Origin: CBDIHP01 sp965279195 | Lineage (GTDB): Bacteria > Planctomycetota > Planctomycetia > Isosphaerales > Isosphaeraceae | Length of the DNA: 64,000 bases | Direction: 5' to 3' | Assembly (NCBI GenBank): GCA_965279195.1 | Contig: CBDIHP010000043.1 | Location: 124,001-188,000, forward strand | Shown: piece after piece, positions 28,084-35,916 of the stretch | Layout of the letters: every line of letters starts with the position of its first letter | Numbering within the stretch: the first letter of the stretch is position 1 | The notes under the pieces: generated by a model | Told to the model about the DNA's origin: nothing | Databases searched by the model: none | What the model saw: the letters and a program-made list of their open reading frames with translations, nothing else | Made by a program: the position numbers and the translations under genes

Positions 28084-28132
28084 GCACGCCGGTCGGGCCG
28101 ATTCGCCCAATGACGACGCGGAACGCCTGGCC

Positions 28133-29044
28133 GTGAGAATCCTCCACCTGTCCGACATCCATATCTGGCGGTATTCCTATAACCCCTTGCGGCTCTTCAA
28201 CAAGCGCGCGGTGGGGATCGCCAGCCTGCTCGCCGGCCGGGCCGGCCGGTTCCGCCTCGAACGGCTCAACGAGGTCGTCGAACGGGCCGTGGCGCTCGAA
28301 CCCGACCACGTCCTGATCACGGGCGACCTGACCACGACCGCCCTGGCCAGCGAGTTCGACCAGGCACGCGAGGCCCTCGACCCCCTCCTGAACGACCCCG
28401 TCCGGGCGACGGTCATCCCCGGCAACCACGACCGCTACACGACCGGCTCGGTCCGCTCCCGGGCCTTCGAGCGGGTCTTCGGCGCCTATGCCCCGACGCC
28501 CGGCTACCCGTGGCTTCGGCAGATCGATGAGAAGACCGGCATCCTCGGCCTGGATCCGACCCGGCCGCACCTCTCAGCCCGGGGACACCTGCCGCCGACC
28601 CAGTTCGCCATGGCCCGGGATCTCCTGGCCGAGCCCAGTCTACGCCCGCGCCGGCTGATCGTGGCCTGTCATTACCCGGTCGTCGCCCCTCCGCTCTACG
28701 CCGAGGAACTCCACGCCAAGCGGATGACCAACGCCCGCGACGTCGCCGGCTGGCTCGCGACGCTCGGCCCCCACGTCTACTGCTGCGGCCACGTCCACGC
28801 CGCCTGGGCCTTCCAGCCGCCGAGCATCCCCGGCCAGCTCTGCCTGAACTCCGGCGCCCCCTTGCTCCGCGACCCCACCGGCCACCGCCCGCCGGGCTTC
28901 CTCGAAATCACCCTCCACGACGACGACGTCAGCGTGAACCACCACGCCTGGCTCGGCGACACCTGGGACATCCGCCCCCTCTTCCAGGACCCCGCCTTCT
29001 TCCGCCGCTCCGCGACCCCCGAACCCATCCCCCTGCCGACCTGA
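28133..29044 (+). CDS. Metallophosphoesterase (calcineurin-like)
   Basis: A 303-residue cytosolic enzyme of the class III cyclic-nucleotide phosphodiesterase/calcineurin superfamily. Metal-site motifs in order: LHLSDIHIW, LITGDLTTTAL, VIPGNHDRYT, IVACHYPVV and CCGHVHAAW. The arrangement resembles CpdA-like phosphodiesterases, so a cyclic nucleotide substrate is conceivable, but other phosphoesters are equally possible. GTG 28133 places LHLSDIH right at the N-terminus, as is normal. It follows the CPBP gene by 49 bases on the same strand. Confidence 0.85.
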   Translation: MRILHLSDIHIWRYSYNPLRLFNKRAVGIASLLAGRAGRFRLERLNEVVERAVALEPDHVLITGDLTTTALASEFDQAREALDPLLNDPVRATVIPGNHDRYTTGSVRSRAFERVFGAYAPTPGYPWLRQIDEKTGILGLDPTRPHLSARGHLPPTQFAMARDLLAEPSLRPRRLIVACHYPVVAPPLYAEELHAKRMTNARDVAGWLATLGPHVYCCGHVHAAWAFQPPSIPGQLCLNSGAPLLRDPTGHRPPGFLEITLHDDDVSVNHHAWLGDTWDIRPLFQDPAFFRRSATPEPIPLPT

Positions 29045-29054
29045 CACCCCCTTT

Positions 29055-29172
29055 GGAGCGAGGGAGCCAAGCTCCCGCTTTGGCCCGAAGCCGACCGCCC
29101 CGGCTCGATGTCCCCGGAGCGGTTGATCGTCAAACACCGCTTCGAAAGCAGCAGCCTGGCTGCCGCACTCCA
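29055..29172. repeat. Family B palindromic element, copy 3 (diverged)
   Basis: Lies between convergent genes. Left end GGAGCGAGGGAGCCAAGCTC with hairpin GGGAGCCAAGCTCCC; right end CTGGCTGCCGCACTCC. The outer sequence follows family B but the inner hairpins have drifted, so this is an old copy. Confidence 0.55.
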
Positions 29173-29269
29173 GGGGTGCATTCTGCCGAAACGAACCCAA
29201 TTCTCCGCATGTCTTTGGATTTCATGGATTTAACGATCGACACTCCGTAACCGAACGAAACCATCCTGT

Positions 29270-30097
29270 CTACAAGAGGGGGCGGAGGTAGGTGAGGTCC
29301 TTGGCGGTCTGGTCGATGAGGGCGGGGGTGTCGAGGTCTTTCCAGCTGTGGGGGCCCTTGTATTCGCTGTGGAGGGAGATGGGCCCCTGGAATTTGTGGG
29401 ATTTCAGGACGCGGAAGACCTCGGGCCAGCCGACGAGGCCCTCGTCGAGGGGGAAGAGCTTTTCCGACCAGTGCTTCCCGCCCACCCCCGTCCGGACCCA
29501 TCCGAAATCCTTGACGGCGAGCATGCGGATGCGGGGGGCGAGGAGTTCGAGGGACTGTTTCCAGCCGCCGGAGCCGCCCTCGACGGCGGCGTGGCCGGGG
29601 TCGAAGTAGGAGGCGATCGTCTCGGGGTTGCGGCCCTGGAGGAGTTGCAGAACCGTCAGCGGCTGCGAGGTCACATATCCAGGGCCGCTGTGGTTGTGGA
29701 TGCCCAGGGTGACGTGGCGGGCCTCGGCGAGGCGTTCGAGGCCGTCGAGGTGGGACCGGGCCTGGTCGATCGACGCCCGCACCTTGCCGGCCGGGGCCAT
29801 CCAGTAGCCGAGTTTGATGTATCGGATGCCCAGCGCGGCGGCCGTGTCGAGGATGGCGGCGGCGTGGGGCTCGTCGGCCTTGAGGATCCCCGTGGTGATC
29901 ATGGGCACGCCCAGCCCGGCGTCCTTCGCGACCTTGAGGGCCTCGGGCAGGGCCTTCGCGACGTTCTCCGGGAGGACGTAGCCGGCGGGGCGGACGGTCA
30001 GGTCGATGCCGTCGAGGCCGAGTTGCTTCATGGCGCGGCTGCACTCGGGCAGGCTCAGGTCCTGGAGCATCTTCGAGAACATCGCGAGCGCGGGCAT
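29270..30097 (-). CDS. Sugar phosphate isomerase/epimerase (xylose-isomerase-like TIM barrel)
   Basis: A 275-residue TIM-barrel protein of the AP_endonuc_2 superfamily. Landmarks: GLDGIDLTVRPAGY, YIKLGYWMAP, LGIHNHSGPGYV, ASYFDPGHAAVEG, LAVKDFGWVRTG and GPISLHSEYKG. The His, Asp and Glu residues in these segments are placed as in metal-dependent ketose epimerases. Substrate is unknown. ATG 30097 has AGGA eight bases upstream. It is transcribed away from the DUF6807 gene; both types are frequent in planctomycete carbohydrate loci. Confidence 0.78.
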   Translation of the reverse strand: MPALAMFSKMLQDLSLPECSRAMKQLGLDGIDLTVRPAGYVLPENVAKALPEALKVAKDAGLGVPMITTGILKADEPHAAAILDTAAALGIRYIKLGYWMAPAGKVRASIDQARSHLDGLERLAEARHVTLGIHNHSGPGYVTSQPLTVLQLLQGRNPETIASYFDPGHAAVEGGSGGWKQSLELLAPRIRMLAVKDFGWVRTGVGGKHWSEKLFPLDEGLVGWPEVFRVLKSHKFQGPISLHSEYKGPHSWKDLDTPALIDQTAKDLTYLRPLL

Positions 30098-30312
30098 GGG
30101 CAGAGGTCCTGGAGGGAGAGCAGGGCGGGTTCGCTTCGGCGCCGCGTGAGAGAGGTTCACTTTTACGCTCGGTGGGTGGGGATTCCAAGGACGGGACCGG
30201 GCGATCGGGGCTTTTTCCTTGCAACCGGCGTCGGGGGCGGTTACGACCGGGGGTCTCTCCCCGGGACGCGATCCTGCGAGTTCCCTTGATCCAGAGATGT
30301 TGGAGTGATTCG

Positions 30313-31515
30313 ATGACGAATTCGGTCTGGCGTGCGGGGACGGCGGTCCTCGGGCTCGCCTTCGGGCTGCTGGCCCCTTCGGCCCGCGCCGATCATCCGG
30401 TCCAGGTGGCGGTGAAGAGCGCCCGGGCGGCCACCGAGGCCCCGGTCGTGTTGCCGGCGCCGGCGTCGCTCAAGCAGGGGGTGTACACCCTGACCGCGAC
30501 GGGGAAGCCCGGCGTGCCGGTGCAGGTGTACGAGTCGGGCGGCAAGACCTGGATGGCGGCGGTGTTCCCGAAGCTCGCCGAGGGGACCGAGACCTACAGC
30601 CTGAGCCCCTCGACGGAGAAGGCCGGCGTCGAACTGTTGCCGGAGGGAGGCGCGGTCGAGGTCAAGGTTGGTGGGAAGCCGTTCCTGACCTACCAGACGA
30701 CCCTCGGGCCGAAGCCGTTCTACTGGCCGATCTACGGGCCGACGGGGTCGCGGATCACCCGGGCGTTCCCGATGGAGAAGGTCGAGGGGGAGAAGACCGA
30801 CCACCCGCATCAGCGGTCCCTGTGGTTCACGCACGGCAAGGTCAACGGCATCGACTTCTGGTCGGAGATGAAGAACCACGGTTCGATCAAGGAGACCAGC
30901 CGCAAGCTCGCGACCAGCGGGCCGGTGCTGGCGTCGATCGTCACCACCGACGACTGGCTCGGGCCCGACGGCAAGAAGGTCTGCGAGGACACCCGCACCG
31001 TCCGGTTCTACAACGTCGCGGCGACCCGCGTGCTCGACTTCGACATCGAGGTCCGCGCCAGCGAGGGGCCGGTCGTCTTCGGCGACACCAAGGAGGGGAT
31101 GTTCGGGATCCGGGTGCCGACGAGCATGGACGTGACGAGCAAGAAGGGGGGCAAGATCACCAACGCCGAAGGGTTGAACGATGAGGCCGCCTGGGGCAAG
31201 GCGTCGCCGTGGGTCGATTACACCGGGCCGGTCGAGGGCAAGACCCTGGGCATCGCGATCCTCAACCACCCCGAGAGCTTCCGTCACGCCACCACCTGGC
31301 ACGTCCGGACCTACGGCCTCTTCGCCGCGAATCCCTTCGGCCTCAAGGATTTCAGCAAGAACAACCCTCCCGGCGACTACACCATCCCCAGGGGCGATTC
31401 GATCCGGTTCCGCTACCGGGTCGTCTTCCACGAGGGCGACACCGCCTCGGCGAAGGTCGGCGACAGCTACGGCGTCTACGCCCAGCCGCCGACGATTGAG
31501 CTGCTGAAAGATTGA
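30313..31515 (+). CDS. Exported DUF6807 (PmoA-like) protein
   Basis: A 400-residue exported protein with a signal peptide ending near LLAPSARADH. Family landmarks are FYWPIYGPTGSRITRAFPM, HPHQRSLWFTHGKVNGIDFW, VVFGDTKEGMFGIRVPTSMD, SPWVDYTGPVEGKTLGIAIL and WHVRTYGLFAANPFG. Members are annotated 'methane oxygenase PmoA' in databases, but nothing here indicates methane oxidation; a beta-sandwich carbohydrate-related role is more plausible. ATG 30313 has TGGAG upstream and yields the signal peptide. Confidence 0.82.
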   Translation: MTNSVWRAGTAVLGLAFGLLAPSARADHPVQVAVKSARAATEAPVVLPAPASLKQGVYTLTATGKPGVPVQVYESGGKTWMAAVFPKLAEGTETYSLSPSTEKAGVELLPEGGAVEVKVGGKPFLTYQTTLGPKPFYWPIYGPTGSRITRAFPMEKVEGEKTDHPHQRSLWFTHGKVNGIDFWSEMKNHGSIKETSRKLATSGPVLASIVTTDDWLGPDGKKVCEDTRTVRFYNVAATRVLDFDIEVRASEGPVVFGDTKEGMFGIRVPTSMDVTSKKGGKITNAEGLNDEAAWGKASPWVDYTGPVEGKTLGIAILNHPESFRHATTWHVRTYGLFAANPFGLKDFSKNNPPGDYTIPRGDSIRFRYRVVFHEGDTASAKVGDSYGVYAQPPTIELLKD

Positions 31516-31520
31516 GTCGG

Positions 31521-31654
31521 GTAGAGTGCGCTGCGACGCGACCGACCTGGCCGCGTCCACCGCACCGACGGGGTCGAATGACGCGGCCAGATACGCGCGT
31601 CGGGGCGTGATGTCAGGTGCTGTGGACGCGAGTACGCGTCGCAGCGCACCCTAC
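31521..31654. repeat. Family A-related element, copy 4 (GTAGAGTGCGCTGCGACG type)
   Basis: 134 bases between convergent genes with nearly perfect 20-base inverted ends: GTAGAGTGCGCTGCGACGCG on the left, and on the right the complement of GTAGGGTGCGCTGCGACGCG. It shares the GTAG(G/A)GTG end with family A but has a different interior. The fau gene reads into it and stops inside. Confidence 0.8.
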
Positions 31655-32206
31655 GGAGGACAGCAAGCCATCGACCGGTACGTCGTGGGGCTCGACGGGG
31701 ATCTCGTCAACCCACTGCGGGGAGAGCAGGGCGGACCAGCGGGGGACGTCGGGGCGGAGCCGGGGCAGGAGGCGGTCGTAGTGGCCGGCGCCCCGGCCGA
31801 GGCGGTAGCCCCGGAGGTCGAAGGCGATTCCGGGGACGAGGATCCAGTCGACCTCGGACGGGGCGATTTCGGGGAGATCCTTGCGGGGTTCGAGGATCCC
31901 GAGCGTCCCGGGGACCAGGTCGGTTTCGAGGTCTTGCACCTCGTGCAGGCTGAGGCGTTGCTCCTTGCGTCGCACGCGAGGGCAGAGGAGACTCTGACCC
32001 CGGGCGATGGTGCGTTCCAGCATCGGCCGGGTGTCGAGTTCCTCGGGGAAGGCGGAGACGTAGAGGAGGACGGTGCTCGCGTCCGCCAGTCCGGGTAGCT
32101 GGTCGAAGTGGTCGAGGATGAGCGACTCCTCACGCCGGCGGGCCTGCGGGTCGAGGGCGAGCGTGCGTGCGATGATCGCGCGGCGGAGGTCGGGCTTGGA
32201 GGTCAT
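31613..32206 (-). CDS. fau: 5-formyltetrahydrofolate cyclo-ligase
   Basis: A 197-residue enzyme converting 5-formyl-THF to 5,10-methenyl-THF with ATP. The diagnostic motif VPGIAFDLRGYRLGRGAGHY is present, and SLLCPRVRRKEQRLSLHEV corresponds to the folate-binding part. ATG 32206 is close to TSKPDLRRAIIARTLALD, the usual helix. The last 14 residues (SVGCAATRTRVHST) are translated from the family A-related repeat, so the native C-terminus has been replaced. Upstream on the same strand lies a probable 6S RNA gene, the same order as ssrS-ygfA in proteobacteria. Confidence 0.87.
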   Translation of the reverse strand: MTSKPDLRRAIIARTLALDPQARRREESLILDHFDQLPGLADASTVLLYVSAFPEELDTRPMLERTIARGQSLLCPRVRRKEQRLSLHEVQDLETDLVPGTLGILEPRKDLPEIAPSEVDWILVPGIAFDLRGYRLGRGAGHYDRLLPRLRPDVPRWSALLSPQWVDEIPVEPHDVPVDGLLSSVGCAATRTRVHST

Positions 32207-32227
32207 GAGACGGTCCAGGGACCACCC

Positions 32228-32366
32228 GGAGTGCGGAGGCTTGCTTCCGCTCTCGCTGATGGGAGCGTGCTCCCGAGAAATTCCATGCTGCCGGCAGCGA
32301 TGAGCCTCGATCCCGCACGCGGAGCAGGCTCCGCGAGACCCGAGCGGGAGCAAGGTTCCGCACTCC
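32228..32366. repeat. Family B palindromic element, copy 4
   Basis: About 139 bases between fau and the 6S RNA terminator. Left end GGAGTGCGGAGGCTTGCTTC, right end GCAAGGTTCCGCACTCC; internal hairpins GGGAGCGTGCTCCC and GCGGAGCAGGCTCCGC. Confidence 0.8.
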
Positions 32367-32378
32367 GGGGCCCGCCGG

Positions 32379-32430
32379 AAAAACCAGCGGCCCGCCCCAG
32401 CCGCCGGTCGAGCCGGGGCCGGGGCGGGCC
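32379..32430 (-). terminator. Intrinsic terminator of the 6S RNA gene
   Basis: On the minus strand a 10-base GC stem (GGCCCGCCCC 32421-32430 with GGGGCGGGCC 32389-32398) is followed by GCTGG and five T residues (32379-32383). A complete rho-independent terminator, only 9 bases past the predicted 6S RNA 3' stem. Confidence 0.8.
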
Positions 32431-32439
32431 GGATTGGCA

Positions 32440-32596
32440 ACCTCCACCGCAATGCCGTCGAAACGCTTTTGAGAACCCGCAGTTTAAGTGGGAGGCGAAG
32501 GTCTGGACGGAACGAGCCGAGCGACCGGTGAGCTCCCTACGGGTATACGTTGGTTCGCCAAAAGAACACTTCTAACGAACATGGCAGAGGTGGTCC
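32440..32596 (-). ncRNA. ssrS: 6S RNA (regulator of RNA polymerase)
   Basis: No protein gene fits here. Read on the minus strand, the sequence GCTCGGCTCGTTCCGTCC (about 32508-32525), then CTCCCACTTAAACTGCGGGT (about 32473-32492), closely follows the E. coli 6S RNA central region (GCTCGGTCCGTCCGAGAAGC ... TTAAAACTGCG). A closing stem pairs CCACC..GCC (about 32582-32593) with GGC..GGTGG (32444-32456). 6S RNA mimics an open promoter and sequesters the housekeeping RNA polymerase holoenzyme in stationary phase. A promoter-like TTGAAT/TACATT lies just upstream and a strong terminator just downstream, and fau follows on the same strand as in many proteobacteria. Exact ends are estimated. Confidence 0.75.
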
Positions 32597-32616
32597 GGGC
32601 GAACCCGGACTACGGT

Positions 32617-32645
32617 AATGTAGCCCCGCGATGGCCCAGATTCAA
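32617..32645 (-). promoter_or_regulatory. Candidate promoter of the 6S RNA gene
   Basis: Minus strand: TTGAAT (32640-32645), 17-base spacer, TACATT (32617-32622). Initiation near 32610 would start the RNA just before a TCCGGG-TTCG-CCCGGA hairpin. The -10 context matches the candidate oxidase promoter at 27099. Confidence 0.5.
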
Positions 32646-32705
32646 GCCGACCCTGATCGGATTCCCGCCCCGATCGAGGCGGGAATCCGACGTGTTAACC
32701 CCGGT

Positions 32706-33500
32706 TCACGACGGGTTCGGTCGGGTCGGGAGGTCCTGGCCGCGGAGCCTGGCGAGCTGGTCGCGGAGGCGGGCGGCCTCCTCGTATTCCTCAAGCTGAA
32801 CCGCCAGCGCGAGTTGCTGCTCGACCCGCTCGACCGGCCCCTTCGGACGCGCCTGGTCCAGCTCGCGTCGCCAGCGGAGCAGGACCCCCAGCTCCATGCA
32901 TTCGGCCTCGCTGTCCCCCTGCTCGTACTCGGCCAGGAACGCCCGGATCTTGGCGACGCCGTCGTCGATGTGCTCGAGCGCGCCCTGGAAGTCGTCGCGG
33001 TTGATCGCAGTCAGGCCGAGAGCCCGGGTCCGCATCATCGTGACGTACGGCCGGTACTGGTCGAACTGGAGCTTGTCCCGCTGACGGATCGCGAACTTGT
33101 TCACGAACGCGAAGAGCCGGAGGTTCCGCTCGGTGTCCCGGATCACGATGTCGTAGCGCTGGAGGTGGAACGCCGCGAAGTAGCGGTTGTAATACTGCAC
33201 GCCCTCCCGCATGAGTGCGGCGCAGGCGGCGGCGTCGAGCTGATAGTGGGCGTCCGCCTCGCTCGTGGCCTTCTTGGCCAGCTTGCGGACGCGGGCCTCG
33301 TGGTAATCCAGGAGCGATTCGACCCCGTGCGGCCTCTGGCCGTCCGGGCGGCCGTCCATCTCCATCTGGAGGAGGCCGAGGTCGATCCGCATCTGGAGCT
33401 TCTCTTTCCCGTCGAGGCCGGCGACGATCCGGACCTGGAGGTCGTCCGGGTCGTACTCCCAGCCGTGGAGGGTATTCGTGATGTCCTTGCTCAACGGCAC
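32706..33500 (-). CDS. UVR-motif protein of unknown function
   Basis: A 264-residue cytosolic protein. The N-terminal two thirds (PLSKDITNTLHGWEYDPDDL, IDLGLLQMEMDGRPDGQRPH, MREGVQYYNRYFAAFHLQRY) form an alpha-helical domain seen in planctomycete proteins. The C-terminus LALAVQLEEYEEAARLRDQL is a UVR motif of the UvrB/UvrC and McsA type, which mediates protein-protein contacts. It is not UvrB or UvrC themselves. GTG 33500 has GAGGAG five bases upstream. Possible roles are in the DNA-damage or Clp/McsB pathways; no partner gene is adjacent. Confidence 0.75.
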   Translation of the reverse strand: MPLSKDITNTLHGWEYDPDDLQVRIVAGLDGKEKLQMRIDLGLLQMEMDGRPDGQRPHGVESLLDYHEARVRKLAKKATSEADAHYQLDAAACAALMREGVQYYNRYFAAFHLQRYDIVIRDTERNLRLFAFVNKFAIRQRDKLQFDQYRPYVTMMRTRALGLTAINRDDFQGALEHIDDGVAKIRAFLAEYEQGDSEAECMELGVLLRWRRELDQARPKGPVERVEQQLALAVQLEEYEEAARLRDQLARLRGQDLPTRPNPS

Positions 33501-33737
33501 ATGCTCCTCTCCGGTCGAGGTCCGCCGGCGTCGCGATGCCGTTTCGATTGGCCGCCGCGAGGACCTTCCGAGATTAGTGTACGCAAGGGCGTCAACCCGG
33601 CCCGACGCCCGTCGTCGGCCGCCCCGGAACGCGGACGCCGCACGAGGCGCCTCCAGGCCGGGGCGGCTGGAAGATCCTCGTGCGGCGTCAATGGGCGCGG
33701 AGAGAGGCGACAATGTCGGGCGGGCCCGGTCCGGATC

Positions 33738-34820
33738 TCAGAGCTCGTTGCCGTCGTGGATCATCGGCTCGAGTTCCTTGGTGTTCCGCTCGACCGCCAG
33801 GACGATCGTCCGCTCCTCGACGCCGTCGGCGCTCGACGCCACGGCCGGGATGATCTGGCGCGAGTCGGGCAAGCTGAACCGGACGGTGAAGGTGCCGTCG
33901 GGGCGGACCTGGACGTTCTCGCCCTGGAGGGTCACCTTGGCATTCGGCTCGGTCGTGCCGTAAACGACCAGTTCGGCGTCGATCTCGAAGTGGAACTTGC
34001 GGGAGAGCGACGACATCGCACCGGTGCCGAGGGTCTGGAGCGACAGGCTCTGGAGCGGGCGACGGCAACGCTCCTCGAAGATCTCGCGGAGGTCGTTGGC
34101 GACGGCCGGGCCGTTGGCGCCGAAGGACTGGCTGTAGATCTTCTGGAACTGCTCCTGCACCGTCGACCAGGTGTCGTCGAGCATGTCGGAGACGCCCGCC
34201 TTGGGGGTGTTCACGACGTTGGAGCGGGAGAGGACGAAGAACTTCCCGCGGCGCGAGAGGTAGCCGATGTCGACCCGGTAGGACCTCGGCGGGTTGACGA
34301 CGTCGATGTACCAGTTATTGACGCCGCCGTGGATCTCGATGTCGCGGATGTGCCGCTCGCTGGCGGAGGTGGTGTCCTCGCTGGTGACGTCCATGAGCCG
34401 GAGGATCGGCTTGGCGGCGTGCCAGTCCTGGCCGAGGGCGGCCTGGGCGCGGCCGAGGGTGGTCTTGCTCAGCTCCCAGTAGACGTGGAGCCAGTAAGGG
34501 TCGCGGACCATCGCGATGATCCGGTCCTTGATGCAGGCGTGCTCCAGCGGGCGCGCCGGCGGGACCGGGATCGGGCGGGAGGGGGCGACAGCGACGGGGG
34601 CGGGGGGAAGGACCGGAATCGGCTTCTTCGCGCTCGGGGCAGGGGCCTTGTCCCTGGTCGTGGCGGACTTGCCGGACTCTTTCTTTGATGAGGCCGGGGC
34701 CGGCGTCAATGCGCGGATCAGTTGATCCTTCCGCATCGCGTGCCAGCCGACGATGCCCTGGTCCTTGGCCATCCGCGCCAGAACCTTCTTATTGCAGTCC
34801 TTGAGCGAGTCGACGGTCAT
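33738..34820 (-). CDS. DUF4912 protein with Rho N-terminal-like domain
   Basis: A 360-residue protein. Residues 1-40 (SLKDCNKKVLARMAKDQGIV ... MRKDQLIRAL) match the Rho N-terminal/SAP-like helical domain that binds nucleic acids. A Lys/Pro/Ala linker follows. From about residue 95 comes DUF4912 (IIAMVRDPYWLHVYWELSKT, ILRLMDVTSED, WYIDVVNPPRSYRVDIGYLS), and near the C-terminus a beta-sandwich-like segment (VVYGTTEPNAKVTLQGENVQ). Function unknown. ATG 34820 is chosen; the region upstream is not similar in composition. Confidence 0.78.
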   Translation of the reverse strand: MTVDSLKDCNKKVLARMAKDQGIVGWHAMRKDQLIRALTPAPASSKKESGKSATTRDKAPAPSAKKPIPVLPPAPVAVAPSRPIPVPPARPLEHACIKDRIIAMVRDPYWLHVYWELSKTTLGRAQAALGQDWHAAKPILRLMDVTSEDTTSASERHIRDIEIHGGVNNWYIDVVNPPRSYRVDIGYLSRRGKFFVLSRSNVVNTPKAGVSDMLDDTWSTVQEQFQKIYSQSFGANGPAVANDLREIFEERCRRPLQSLSLQTLGTGAMSSLSRKFHFEIDAELVVYGTTEPNAKVTLQGENVQVRPDGTFTVRFSLPDSRQIIPAVASSADGVEERTIVLAVERNTKELEPMIHDGNEL

Positions 34821-35021
34821 GCGGGGCCACTCCGTCACCACCCGCGACGCGTCGGGACGCCGCGGGTCGGGCAAGGAACGCGAGGTTCATCCGTGAGTGG
34901 GCCGATCCGGAAAACTCCTTGCCAACCGGATTTTTTCCGTCACGTGGGGGAAACCGACCCGAATTGTGTGGAGAACGATTGCCGTCGGGGATAGAACACC
35001 ACTGGATTCAAAATCCGGGCA

Positions 35022-35160
35022 CAAAAAAAGCGGCCGTCTCCCGTATCCTGACGGGAAGACGCCGCTTTAGTTTGGGACGGACCCTGAGCGCAACGGTGAA
35101 AGCATCACCAAACCTCGCTCTCGGTTCGAGTTTGTTTCACGGTGGGCGTGACGGTTAGCT
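35022..35160 (-). ncRNA. Candidate small RNA with its own promoter and terminator
   Basis: About 140 bases on the minus strand with no protein gene. TTGACG (35190-35195), a 17-base spacer and TATCAA (35167-35172) form a promoter pointing left, predicting a start near 35160. Two short hairpins (AACCGAGAGCGAGGTT and GGTGATGCTTTCACC) lead to a long terminator stem (35027-35068, GCGGC..TCCCGT paired with ACGGGA..GGCCGC) followed by seven T residues. It resembles no RNA family I recognise. A peptide-coding leader is possible (MLSPLRSGSVPN). Confidence 0.5.
35027..35068. terminator. Bidirectional intrinsic terminator
   Basis: A long hairpin whose flanks are AAAAAAAG on the left and CTTTAGTTT on the right, so it ends transcripts from the right with a seven-T tail and those from the left with a weaker TTTAGTTT tail. 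It separates the DUF4912 region from the ATP synthase operon. Confidence 0.75.
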
Positions 35161-35361
35161 TCGTGGTTGATACCAAATCGATCGCCCGGCGTCAATCAAA
35201 ATTCAAGCAGGATCGTCCAGGACCGGACGGGCGACCGTTTTCGTAACGCCCGCCCCTGGGTCGGGGGAGGCCCCCTCGCCTGTCAAAATGGCGAACGCAA
35301 GGGGACGGGTCCGACCTCGCTTGACTTCGTGAAAAATTTCTCGAATACTCCGTGTGGGGAG

Positions 35362-35391
35362 TTGACAGCCCGTTTCATGCGGGTATATAAG
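35362..35391 (+). promoter_or_regulatory. Strong promoter of the ATP synthase operon
   Basis: TTGACA at 35362-35367, then TATATA at 35384-35389 (16-base spacer) or TATAAG at 35386-35391 (18-base spacer). This is the best sigma-70-type match in the window. Start would be near 35397, giving a leader of about 120 bases before atpI. Between the terminator (35069) and this promoter no gene is visible on the plus strand. Confidence 0.7.
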
Positions 35392-35518
35392 ATTTTCTCC
35401 TAGAGGTTGAGTTCGTGGTCGTGTCCTCGATCGGGGGCCGGGTGAGTCGTCATCCGAGTCGCTCCTGCTCGCGTTCTTTGTACGCGCAGGCGTGTCGCCC
35501 GGGTCGGGGGAAACGGCC

Positions 35519-35761
35519 GTGTCCCAGCCCGATTCGTCCTCGAGTCTGACGCTCGGCGTCATGTGGGCCACCCGGATCACGTCCGTGGGCCTGGAGTTCG
35601 CCATCCCCGCCCTGGTCGGGATGGAGATCGACCGACGCTGGTCCACCGGGCGCGTGGCGACCTTCATCGGGGCGGGGCTCGGCTTCATCACGGGGATGGT
35701 CCACCTGGTCCGCATCGCTCGCGAGGCCAACGTCCGGAAGCCGCCCCCGGCGCGTCGCTGA
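35519..35761 (+). CDS. atpI: AtpI/AtpZ-like ATP synthase accessory protein
   Basis: An 80-residue membrane protein with two helices: SLTLGVMWATRITSVGLEFA leading into IPALVGMEIDRRW, and FIGAGLGFITGMVHLVRIA. The GxxxD..W and GxxxGxxxG patterns fit the putative F1Fo-ATPase assembly/Mg2+ transport subunit that heads most atp operons. GTG 35519 is preferred; a GTG nine codons upstream (35492) is in frame. Confidence 0.75.
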   Translation: MSQPDSSSSLTLGVMWATRITSVGLEFAIPALVGMEIDRRWSTGRVATFIGAGLGFITGMVHLVRIAREANVRKPPPARR

Positions 35762-35916
35762 CGAGAACTTCGCCGACGCCGAACGAACTCCCACGATCCT
35801 CGCGTCTCCCAGGTCGATCCGGTCCACCGCGGGTGCCCCGAACCCGGGCGTCCCGGGCGCCGATTCCCTCGACTCGCCCGGACCCGTCCGCTTCGCATAT
35901 TCGAGACTCTTGCGAC

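Noticed and set aside
30313..31515. Methane monooxygenase subunit
   Set aside because: The database name 'PmoA' for this family does not match real particulate methane monooxygenase; the protein is a soluble exported DUF6807 protein without membrane helices.
32706..33500. Excinuclease UvrB or UvrC
   Set aside because: Only a C-terminal UVR motif is shared; there is no helicase or nuclease domain.
35100..35160. tRNA gene (CGGTTCGAG looks like a T-loop)
   Set aside because: The flanking bases cannot form a T-stem and there is no acceptor or anticodon arm.
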